Of a stretch of 64,000 nt of DNA, positions 45,588 to 54,784 are shown piece by piece. A program made the translations under genes and the position numbers. Positions within the stretch are counted from its first letter, which is position 1. Each line of letters starts with the position of its first letter. Source of the stretch: Cephalotus follicularis (Eukaryota > Streptophyta > Magnoliopsida > Oxalidales > Cephalotaceae). The notes below the pieces were generated by a model, which had not been told where the DNA came from, ran no database searches, and worked only from the letters and a program-made list of their open reading frames with translations. Location: assembly GCA_001972305.1 (NCBI GenBank), contig BDDD01005119.1, positions 1-64,000 of the forward strand, read 5' to 3'.

Positions 45588-46098
45588 ATCTCCCCCTTTT
45601 TGATGATTGACAAAACAAGCCTATTATTGCATGATTTTGACATGATTAATCATTTAACACTACTGGAATTAACTCAACCATAAATTATCAAGTCTAAAAA
45701 CCTTTGTTAAAGTGATTTAGCAACATTCTCCCCCTTTATATATGCATAGTCTTAAAAAAATACCAATATCTACCAATGCAATACCAAATTACAATTACAA
45801 TCTACCAATGTCCTTTACTAATGCAATATACCTATAATCTCCCAATTTTTGTCAAAAAAAAAAAAAAAGGTTCGAAGACACTCCCCTTTAGCCATAAACT
45901 CCCCCTTAACATTTTTTCATTAAAAGCACATTTTCATATCAAGCTCCCCCTTAGCATAGGCTATAAGTTTCTTTTTAAGCATAGAGCATTTTCCCCCTTT
46001 TTTTTAAAGAAAATGTCAAAGAATTGACACCAAATAAACCTTTTTGTAAAGGGATACCAACTTAAAACAAGAATAAGGGAATTCCAATTGAAATAAAA
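45588..46098 (-). repeat. Array of polypurine-tract-like motifs
   Basis: On the minus strand AAAGGGGGAGA or TAAGGGGGAGT-like tracts occur at about 45589, 45727, 45881, 45899, 45943 and 45990. The first abuts the LTR and is the functional purine tract; the others are spaced along the next 400 bp. No coding frame. Confidence 0.75.
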
Positions 46099-46739
46099 TG
46101 TAATACCCAGAATTTTATTATATAAAAGACGGACTTTTAGACTGAACCGAATGTTGGGCCGTATTTGTAATACCCGAAAATTTTATAAATAATTGATGAG
46201 TGAAATTTGGGCCAAATTGATAAATGGATAATGGAAGCTTTGGGCCAAAAAAAATGTATTAATATAGTCTTTGGGGCTATTATTATTAAAGGAAAAGGAG
46301 AAGAGAATTGGGCCTATCCCTCAGCCCAGTATATGAGGGATTTTGCTGGAATGGTCTCCAAAATTCTGGAACCTTCTCCACAAGTTATAAATAGGAGAAG
46401 AGAGTGTTTAGAGGGCTGCTGACAAATTCTGGAGAAGAGACGAGAGAGCTGCAAGGAATGAGCAAAAGAGGCATGCGGATTGAAGGCTATGAGAGGAAGC
46501 TCTCGGATTCCAGGTAGGATCTACTCCTACTCAATGCTCTACTTTATGTGTATTAGTTACAATTGCTATAGTGTGATTGCTCTTGTCAATGATAGATAAA
46601 TGTATAAAGGTAGAGGACTGAGATGGATTTAATGACCCTCCATAATTGATGGGTATTACACTGTTTAATGAAATGAGTATATAATGTGACTAAGTGCGCT
46701 ATCATCAGAAATCAAGTATGAGCGCATCTTGGGAGTGAG

Positions 46740-48150
46740 TCCTTACATCCCATGCGCTAAGCATGCTTGATAGCACCATACATGACGAGCATGCTGAGGA
46801 ACGAACCCGAGCATGCGACCTGGTGGCCTTTGCACGAGTAGTGCATCCTCTCTATAACGTGAGCATGCATCTCAAGCATGCACCCATGAGCTGAGGTAGC
46901 CATGCGTCCGAGGAACAAATATCCAAGGACCCAAACATACCAGGGCGCCGAGCTATCCACCGATCACTGCCAGGTGTCCAAGGTGCCATTGCCATCCATG
47001 GCTCCCCACTGTCATGGCGCTGAGGATGCCATCGTACCATGCATCCCAAATTATACGCCGAGGACACACCTGTGTGAAGAGCCCTCCTGTGCCATTAATG
47101 CCGTACATGTCGAGCTCGCCACTGACTGCATGCGTCCTCAGCATTGCAAGTCGACCTCCAGAGCTCTCCATTCATGTATGGCTCTTCTCTGCCACTCATC
47201 CAACAGTAGTGCATGCTAAGTCATCCTCTGTTATGCATCAGAACACGTCATCCCCTACAAGGCGCCGAGATGGACATGGAGTAGAGGAGCCTATGAGCCG
47301 AGATACCCATTGTGCTAAGGTGCCGAGGAAGCGTCCTACCAAATAAGCATGCGTCCAAGGTGCCATGAGCACTGTTTAGCATGCTTCCCATGCACGAAAT
47401 GGCGGTGGACTCCTCACTGTATACTTCCATGCATCCTGTGCATGCTAAATTAACAGAGGTGTCGAGCTTGTGACGAATTGAACAAATCTCTACATGCATA
47501 CGTACTATGCCTGTAATGACACCAAGAGCACCCCTGGAATGGTATTGAGCTCCCGTGCATGCGTTCTCTGCGTGCGACGTAGGCGCCCAACCACTGTCCT
47601 CTGCCATGCATGCATCACGGTGCTCCTCTGCCAAGGCGCATGGCCCTCCTCTGTCATGGCGCCGAGCGCTGAGCACAACATCTGAACTCTCCTCTGACAA
47701 TGCCTATACATGTAACGTAAGCGCCAACAAGCTCTCCTCTGCCATGCATGCGCCTGGGGAGCGTCGAGGTGCCAGGGACCAAGTGTAGGGGACACCATCG
47801 TCCTCTTCCATGCGTACCTGCCGAGCCTCCACTGCCTTACATGCGTCCGAGCATGGGTGCAACCAACCATGCATGCGCCGAGCATGCCGAGATGGTGCCC
47901 AACCATGCCTGTGTCCTCGCTATGCATGCGAGCTCTTCCCTACCATGTGTAGGTTGTGCGTCAAGCACTGCTCCTGCCTGTGTCCCAGAGGAGAAGGTGC
48001 TCAAGTGTAAATATATATGTATATATATGCGTCCGAGATGGCACATGTGCACACCATGCTCATTCCTACACGTGTTCTAGCACTACACATCTTGCCCAGA
48101 GCGCTACAGTACGCGCCATGCTTGTTATGCGCTGTAGCCATGCGTTTTGG
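46740..48150. repeat. ATGC/CATGCA-rich quasi-repeat region
   Basis: Over 1.4 kb, dozens of GCATGC, CATGCATGC and ATGCGTCCGAG-like words recur without a fixed period, often beside CCGAGG or GGTGCCA. Both strands have short open frames as a by-product of composition; none is conserved-looking. Confidence 0.75.
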
Positions 48151-48434
48151 TATACACATATATATATATTTAATTGTACTCAGCACGAGTCTTTAAGAAG
48201 CCCATATCATGAGTGATTGAACTGATGGTTAACGTGTCAGTGAGTGGACAAATGGCTGAGAACTGTAATTGTGGGAGTGATGATAATTGAAGTGTAGCTT
48301 ACTGTAACATTATGAGTGCAGTGAAATTAGAGAAAATATAGAGTAATAAATAAAGGCAAACCGCACAATGCACTGTTATATTGTAACGTTAATGTAATAT
48401 AATGTAGTGTAGTGTCAATGTATTGTACTATACC

Positions 48435-48585
48435 GGATCACCAACCGAGATGAGCCCTATGGGGATCACCGACCGAGATGAACCGGTAAGGCTATCTTTG
48501 AGATGAGCCTGGAGGATCACCGACCGAGATGAGCCGACGGATCACCAATTGAGATGAGCCGACGGATCACCGACCGAGATGAGCC
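48435..48585 (+). repeat. 25-bp GATCACCGACCGAGATGAGCC tandem repeat
   Basis: Five to six imperfect copies of GATCACCGACCGAGATGAGC, spaced about 24-48 bp, inside the LTR-like insertion. Confidence 0.85.
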
Positions 48586-49337
48586 ACACTGACTGTCACT
48601 GTTAATGTTATTGTATAGTGTACTGAATGACTGTTATTGATACTTTATAATGTTATGTTCCTCTCCTATGCCTTTAACGCCTAGAGCGCGTATAATGCTC
48701 TTCCTAAAGCCGAGGAACCCGAGGAACTGGTCTACCTACAGTTTAATAATATTCCTGTTCTGGCTCCTCTGCCTTAACGTCTGGAGCGCGTTATCGCTCC
48801 TCCTTCAGTAGGGGATGCCGAGGGGAGGTTTATAGTGACTGTTAATGATTGTTATGGAATGATACTATTAGTGACTGTTCGTTGATTGGACTGTACTGTT
48901 AAATATCGCATCTCTCATTTGCATCACATATGCTTGCTGCATCTGTATCTCCATGCATGAGTGGGTGGTAGTTCCTACACGACCAGTGGTCGCTGACCCA
49001 TTGCATTTTAATGTAATGGGTCAAGTACAGGTGGAGCTTCGCAGCTAGCCGAGGATTGAAGCCCCGGGTGAGTCTCCTCCACTGCAGATCGACGACCAGC
49101 TTATTTATATTTTTGAATATTGTGCTTCTTGACCTGCCGGACTGTGGCAGAGTTTTTATGAACTGTATTGTATAACATTGGGTAATATCCACACAAGTGA
49201 TTATTTATTGGATTTATTTCGCATGCATTATTATATTGTTGAAAGTTTTTAATTTCCGCTGAATATTACTAAATGAATGATACTGTTAGTAGCGCGTCAA
49301 ACCTTGGGGGTTGACCCTTGGGGTTTGGGGCGTTACA

Positions 49338-50052
49338 GAGAAAATGTTTTCTTCAAAGCATCAATTTCAATTTTTAGCTTTTTATTTTCTTCCATAAAAT
49401 CATTTGACAATTTTGAAGAAACATTTAAAATATCAATCTCATTCATATAAAAGCTATTTTTATCTTTTAGAGATTCAATTTCCTTCAAATATTTGCTATT
49501 CTCATTCTTTGAAGTTTCCAATTCTTTAGACATAGAGATAGCATTTTTCTTTAATGTCTTAGTTTTCAAACAAACATTTTCATATTCAATATATAATTTC
49601 TCATAGGCATTTTGTAATTCATCGAATGTAAAATTTACCTCATTTTCACTTTCATCTTCACTTGTGTCATTTTCCAAAGCCATGAGACATGAAGTTACTC
49701 CTTCAATGTTCTTTTCTTCATGAAAATCTTCCAACTTATCCCATATCTCATTTGCCGATTCATAAGAAGAAATACGATCAAATTCGTTAGAACTTAAAGC
49801 ACAAAAAATAATATGTTTGGCCTTTGCATTTAGTTTTAACATTTCTTTTTCCTTTTCATTGTATTTAATTCTTGGTTTAGAGATATATTCTTTAGGCAAA
49901 TCTAGACCAAAAACAATCATATCCCAAAGATCATAATAAAGGGATTGGATAAAAGTGGACATTTTAATTTTCCATTGACTATAATCATATCCATCAAAAA
50001 ATGAAGGCATGCTAATAGACTTATTATCACTAAGACATGAAATGGTTGCCAT
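49338..50052 (-). pseudogene. Copia-D gag, truncated
   Basis: 239-aa frame from ATG 50052. The N-terminus (MPSFFDGYDYSQWKIKMSTF) and the AKAKHIIFCALSSNEFDRIS, ANEIWDKLEDFHE stretches are SIRE-type Copia gag (DUF4219/UBN2). The expected continuation after FHE is missing; it jumps to an acidic segment (NDTSEDESENEVNF) and a long coiled coil (KELETSKNENSKYLKEIESL and beyond). The stop codon is supplied by the inserted LTR, so the C-terminus is lost. Confidence 0.8.
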
Positions 50053-50091
50053 GGATCAATTTATCTCAATTAAGATTACCGATAAAAACCC

Positions 50092-50105
50092 GCTCTGATA
50101 CCAAT
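50092..50105 (-). promoter_or_regulatory. Primer-binding site of Copia-D
   Basis: Minus strand reads ATTGGTATCAGAGC next to the LTR, initiator Met-tRNA type. Confidence 0.9.
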
Positions 50106-50611
50106 TGAAAAGAATGTATGGAAACAATTAAACTAACACAATTTGTTCGCGGAATTAACAAATTTAAGCTATGAAACTAAACAATCCACACAAGAACAAA
50201 TAAATAAGGACAAGTAAAGAGATAAGGGATAGAGAGTGTGCAAACAAATTTATAGTGGTTCGACAAATTCGTGCCTACATCCACTTTCTCAAGAATCCCT
50301 TGAGTTTCCACTAGAATCCACTAGCCACCTTTGATTTTCAGCTTACGGGTGCAAATCAAACAAATCACCTTACACTTGATTTTGGGTTCCGTGTGCAAAT
50401 CAATAAACACCTTACAAGGGTTCACTCCCCTCAAATACAAAGAATGATAAAAGTGATTTGTGTTGTGTTTTCAATAACCTCTCAAAGGTTGGATATGAAA
50501 GTTATAGCTAGTTACAAGCTTTGAATATGATTTGAAAGATGTAGAATTGCTCTTGAGTTGCTTGGAAGAAATGTGTATTGTCTTAATATCCACACCTTGC
50601 AATGATACCTT
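50106..50611 (-). mobile_element. 5' LTR of Copia-D, truncated
   Basis: Matches 44506-45010 of the 3' LTR, then breaks off at CAATGATACC (50611), where unrelated Copia sequence begins. It lacks the palindrome array and the LTR start. Confidence 0.85.
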
Positions 50612-51230
50612 CAATATCACTTCATCAGAGAAAAGGTGGAAAAGAAGGTGATATAACAGCTCAGATTTCTTGACTAAAGCAGTTTGTAAGGAAAAGTTTG
50701 AGTGGTGTGTCGTCGAGATTGGTTTGAAGAATGGTCATACTGGGAAAGTTCTCATTTGTGCGAAGTATCCACCAAGTGGGAGATTGTAGGAGTTGGTATC
50801 TACTTTGATATATAAGCAGTACGACCATAACCCTAACGCTCGGGGGTTTGGGGGTTCCGCTCCCCGGTGAGCGGACGGGGTCCCGCTGCCCGGTCAGCAG
50901 GCGGGGGCTCAGAAGCAGCGCCCCCGAAAGGTCACCAGGTTTCCTTAATTGGATGCAAGCCTGGTTTTATATATTTCCTATTAGTGGTTTGGGCCTGACC
51001 CATGAATAACTACTTGAATACTAGGGTTTTTCTAGTGTTGCCTATATAAACAATCTCTTATGAGGGTTTCTCATTGGAACAGAGAGTGGTGTGAGGAGAC
51101 TGTTGAATCTATAGTAAAATCTCCTTGTGTAGAACGTAGTCCTAATTAGGGTGAACCTGGGTAACTCTGTGTCTTTTACTTTATTGTTATTTTTCTGTGT
51201 GAATCATTGCTTGACAGATATCAAAATCGT
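50612..51230 (+). mobile_element. 3' fragment of another Copia element (RNase H tail + LTR)
   Basis: Decayed RNase H tail (LTKAVCKEKFEWCVVEIGL) followed by the purine tract CCAAGTGGGAGAT and an LTR starting TGTAGGAGTTGG at 50785 and running to about 51216-51230. The LTR has a TATA-like CCTATATAAACAATC near 51042 and a GC-rich hairpin cluster at 50857-50925. The upstream part of the element is gone. Confidence 0.7.
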
Positions 51231-51468
51231 ACAGAGTGTAATTGTCTGGCGTGATTCTCGGAGATGATTTGTGTTCCTCTAAGGAAATACTGAGGATCTT
51301 GGACCATTTTCCTGATTCTCCACCTGATTTGGCACCATGCCGTTATTGGACGTTATCCTTCCAAATTTAGAGCGCTTGACCACGTGTCTGTAGTTCTGGA
51401 TAACACTTGACTTATTTCCCCGAGGACACGTGGCAGTACAGTTTAAGAAAGTTTTTTTTCCTGTATCA
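51231..51468 (-). mobile_element. Fragment of Gypsy-1-family LTR
   Basis: In reverse complement it matches two parts of the Gypsy-1 LTR: CTCTAAGGAAATACTGAGGATCTTGG against the CCGAGATCCTCGG/TTCCTTAGGG region, and GAGGACACGTGGCAGTAC ... CCTGTATCA against the LTR start. The middle is deleted. The boundary with the Copia LTR on its left is unclear. Confidence 0.6.
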
Positions 51469-51483
51469 GATGGTATTGCTTAT

Positions 51484-52008
51484 ACTTTCTATAAGTTCAT
51501 GTTTATGGTGCCTAGTGATGTTTATGATGAGAAATATATATTTAGATACTATATTGACCATGTTTATGGATTCAGTATTCAAGACTTGTAGCAAAACCGA
51601 CCAGTCCAAGACCCAAAAAGCCTTCTCAATGGGAACTTCTACTACTTCCTGTGGGAGAAAATTGAGATCAACGTCACATCGAGGCTTTGAGAACCCTCAC
51701 ATCTTGTATTGGATGACCTCAACTAAGTTCGAGAAGCTGTTTACCACCCACTCATCCCAAAAATCAAAATGAAGGCCCTTGGATTGAAGGAAAATTTGTA
51801 GAATAAGTAGAATTAGTTTGATTCTTCTAATATGTCTTGTTGTCTATCTCGTAAAGCTATAATCATATCAAAACTGTGTTTACTAGGGTTCAAAAAAATT
51901 AATCAAATTCAGAACTAAACCAAAGTAATTAAAATTGATGTATTTGTGTATCTTTGATCGACACTGTGAAGCACAATACTTCATACCTCTAGCCTATGAT
52001 CGCCATCG
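51484..52008 (+). repeat. Dispersed repeat of unknown class, copy 2
   Basis: Second copy of 42990-43535. One frame reads YKFMFMVPSDVYDEKYIF and DHVYGFSIQDL, then a stop, then DPKSLLNGNFYYFLW. More frame is kept than in copy 1, but it is still broken. Family not recognised. Confidence 0.7.
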
Positions 52009-53135
52009 ATGATCCTCATGCTAAATATATATTCTCTCATCATCGTCCATATCTCTATCAAGTATAATATTTTGGATCAATAAATCTTTCCAATCAAAAA
52101 AATTTAAATAAACCAAGATCAATAATTCCTCATGCAAATATATAGTACTTCAAAAAATTCCTAATTAAATACTTTAACCAAACCTCTATATCAAACCCAT
52201 ACTAAGAAAATACGTGAGTAAATTGAAAATTTTCTTCTCTCAAACATAATAAAGAGATTTTAAGAATAGCAAAAAACATTAACCCTATAACCTAAAATTT
52301 TTACAAGAATATGAAAAATTAACAAAATAACAAAACGACTGTGGCGCTCCGAGCCTGAAGAGTGAGTCTAATGATTGGGTACTAGTTAAGTCTGTCAATT
52401 ACAGAATATCAAAAACTTTAAAGAAAGTTATACATAAAGTCCATTCAACATACGTAAATACAATTTTCACGCATACTGGTATACAACTCAATTGTAATAC
52501 GTCTCTGTAGCCTTAATATAAAATGCAGTAAACCAAAGTCAACTTTTAATCCAATCAGCTACTTGCTACTCCATGCTTTTCGCATTTACTCAATATCAAT
52601 GAACCATCCCGATGATGGGTTAATGGTGTTAAAAGCCAAAATTTAATTGCTCTATTTTTAATTTTTATATGGAACAAAAAGTAGAAAACAGATGGCCAGA
52701 TGGGGTTAATGTTTCTTTTTCCAATTTCACAAACTGAAGTCTTAGTGCTCTATCTATATATATTTTTAAATATCTCTTTTTTTTGCCCAATTGGCCAATT
52801 TGACTTCTGGTTTTGGGGATACACTGTAATGGTCCATATGCTGCAATGCTAGTTGATTAGCTACAGACAAAACAATCCTCTATTATTACCAATTGCTAAC
52901 TGCACATATTTACCGATGTCCATATGCAATGACTATTAACCAATGCTAATTGCTAATTGCTAAACTGCAAGCTGGCGCCAATATGATGTCTATATGCAAT
53001 GACTAATGCTAATTGCTAAATGCTAACTGCACAGTCCTCTCTATTCCATTAATTGTGTATGCATAAAAATATGTTTTTAAAATTTCTTTGTGGTATGGTA
53101 GTTGTGTGCTGAGGGTATAAATAAGTCATTGTACA
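52009..53135. other. Intergenic DNA with short tandem repeat
   Basis: No gene. At 52885-53035 the words AATGCTAATTGCTAA and TCTATATGCAATGACTA recur as an imperfect short repeat. Confidence 0.5.
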
Positions 53136-54176
53136 TGTTGATGCCAAAATCCTTTCCTCAACAGTACCCCACATGTAAGAGCTTGATTTGTTTAAGAAAA
53201 CGCTGGTTTTATGCTTCGAGGAAAAGGTAGAAGGTGACTGAGAATGTTTTCCCTACACAGAAGAACAAATACGTTGAAGGTCCAGGAGGTTGTTCTCCCA
53301 GGGACACTCCGATGCTCAAGTTAAACCTTTGCCCAGTGAAATCAAGGTTCTTTTGGAATTAAAAATGACTGACCTTTGTTCTGACTGTTGAACTAGTATT
53401 TATAGTGCTGGAGTGTAACTGTTTGAGCGTGAAATGAGGAGGTGATAGCTGTCCCCTAAGGAAATGCCGATGATCTCGGTCATTTCCCTTGATCTCCGCC
53501 AAATATGTCGCCACTTTCCTTGTTGGAAGTTCATTATACCACTACTTCCTTATTTAGATGAAGGCGAATCCCAGGAAATCAGGCAGATTTCATGCCCTTA
53601 TCCCATAAATGAAGTGGGGGTCCTCTGCCACAGGGCTGCCGAGGAAGTGAACCATGGTAGTGTTACCGAGGTGATGGGCCTCTTGCTTCCCCTTTCGGTC
53701 CTGGGTCTTCATCTTCTGGTGCTTCCTCAGTGGCGTACGCTTAGGATGCTGGGTCCTCTACCATTCATCCGAGGATGAGGTCTCTTTGGATACCGTCGAG
53801 GAGAAGGTCCTCAGTATCTATGCAGCGAGGGTACGTCCTCTGCTATGTGTCCGATAGACACCTCGGGTAGAGGAGGTCCTCGGCACTGGTGCCTTGAAGG
53901 AGGTCCTCTGATCTGTACCCTAAGTAAGTTCCTCGGGCTGAGGAGGTCCTCGGCACGGTCGTCCTGTGGTGCGCTCTTGGTCAAGCTAGCTCTCCTCGGC
54001 CCTGGTGTTTGGCGAGGGTCTGCTGACTTGCTACTGTGAGTCACCGTGATAAGCTTCCTCTGACCCATGTTCGTGTGAACCATTTTCTTCTAGCACAAAA
54101 AGAAACCTCTGGACATGTGGCTTTATCCAAGGAGGACATGTGTCCTTCTTAATATAAACATATTTTTCCCATATCA
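53136..54176 (-). mobile_element. 3' LTR of Gypsy-2
   Basis: 1041 bp, TGTTGATGCC to CCCATATCA on the plus strand, the reverse of the Gypsy-1 LTR ends. It shares the reversed CGGAGTGTCCC block and the CACTATAAATAC-like TATA region (near 53397-53410) with Gypsy-1. The part at 53820-54010 is rich in GAGGTCCTCGGCAC repeats. Confidence 0.88.
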
Positions 54177-54192
54177 TATGCCCCCCTGGTCC
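54177..54192 (-). promoter_or_regulatory. Polypurine tract of Gypsy-2
   Basis: Minus strand reads CCAGGGGGGCATA beside the LTR, the same as in Gypsy-1. Confidence 0.8.
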
Positions 54193-54569
54193 TTCTTCTC
54201 TGACCTTGGTCAAAGGAGGAGGATCAGAGTTGAGAGCCATGGCTCAGGCCAGACTCCTCTGCAGAGCTTCCTGATAGCTTTCGCATTCGCGAGTAAGCCA
54301 AGATCGAAGGTATTCCTCTGCACAAAGCTGAATATGCCTTAGTAGAGGACCGGAGTCTGCCTCATTGTCTATATCTATCCCAGCTAACGGGCGTCGCGTC
54401 GCGAGCCCAAATCATTGCATTTAAGTAGCGTATTGAACACGATCTGCACGTGGCGTTAGCCGAGCATTTCCCGCCTCAGTCGCTTCGTTTCTCGCGTATG
54501 ATTTGACAGTTCGCTTCTTAACCGTTAGATCTTACGTGAGGTGGAGGGCTAGGATCCGAGGTGGGGGTC

Positions 54570-54577
54570 TATAAAAG
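54570..54577 (+). promoter_or_regulatory. TATA box for the antisense gene, Gypsy-2
   Basis: GTCTATAAAAGG on the plus strand, 215 bp upstream of ATG 54785, matching the position in Gypsy-1. A GGTAAGTTT donor-like site at about 54700-54709 between the two could mark a leader intron. Confidence 0.7.
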
Positions 54578-54784
54578 GTTATATTCTTCTCCAAGAAAAC
54601 CTTTCGCTCCTTCAATCTCCAATACTCATATCATCGTCGTTGAGAGCTTTCTAAGTTTGCTGTGCCTTCAGAACCCTATTCCATCACTCCATATCAAAAT
54701 CTTTGGTAAGTTTTTGTCATCTCCTTGCTTTTCTAGGTCGTTCTTAGATTTCTTTAGCAGTTCCTTCTTCTTCGTCTCAAGCTT

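Larger units (their letters stand above)
46099..49337 (+). mobile_element. LTR-like insertion (probable Tekay/Del-type Gypsy solo LTR)
   Basis: Starts TGTAATACCC (again at 46166, TGTAATACCCG) and ends GGGGCGTTACA at 49337, termini of the kind seen in chromovirus Gypsy LTRs, with a TATA-like GTTATAAATAGGAG near 46385. It carries no protein frame. It ends inside the gag of Copia-D, cutting it short. No exact 5-bp target duplication was found at either candidate start, so a partial or rearranged LTR is possible. Internal features: an ATGCATGC-rich stretch (46740-48150) and a 25-bp repeat (48435-48585). Confidence 0.55.
44506..50611 (-). mobile_element. Copia element (SIRE-type), pol missing, with nested insertion (Copia-D)
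   Basis: Minus-strand order: truncated 5' LTR (50106-50611), primer site, gag (49338-50052), a 3.2 kb LTR-like insertion (46099-49337), a region with repeated purine tracts, and a full 3' LTR (44506-45587). The two LTRs share about 480 bp starting TGAA(A/G)(A/G)GAATGTATGG and ending CAATGATACC. Pol is absent. The gag type and the GGGGGA-rich 3' region fit SIRE-type Copia elements. Confidence 0.8.

Noticed and set aside
46902-47927. Several 100-150 aa open frames on both strands
   Set aside because: They lie in the ATGC-rich repeat, overlap on all frames, and have low-complexity Cys/His/Met-rich composition with no family resemblance.
46094-49342. Perfect target duplication for the LTR-like insertion
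   Set aside because: TAAAA on the left and GAGAA on the right do not match; neither does GTATT before 46166.
49338-50052. Independent host coiled-coil gene
   Set aside because: The N-terminus, the adjacent primer-binding site and the LTR identify it as Copia gag.
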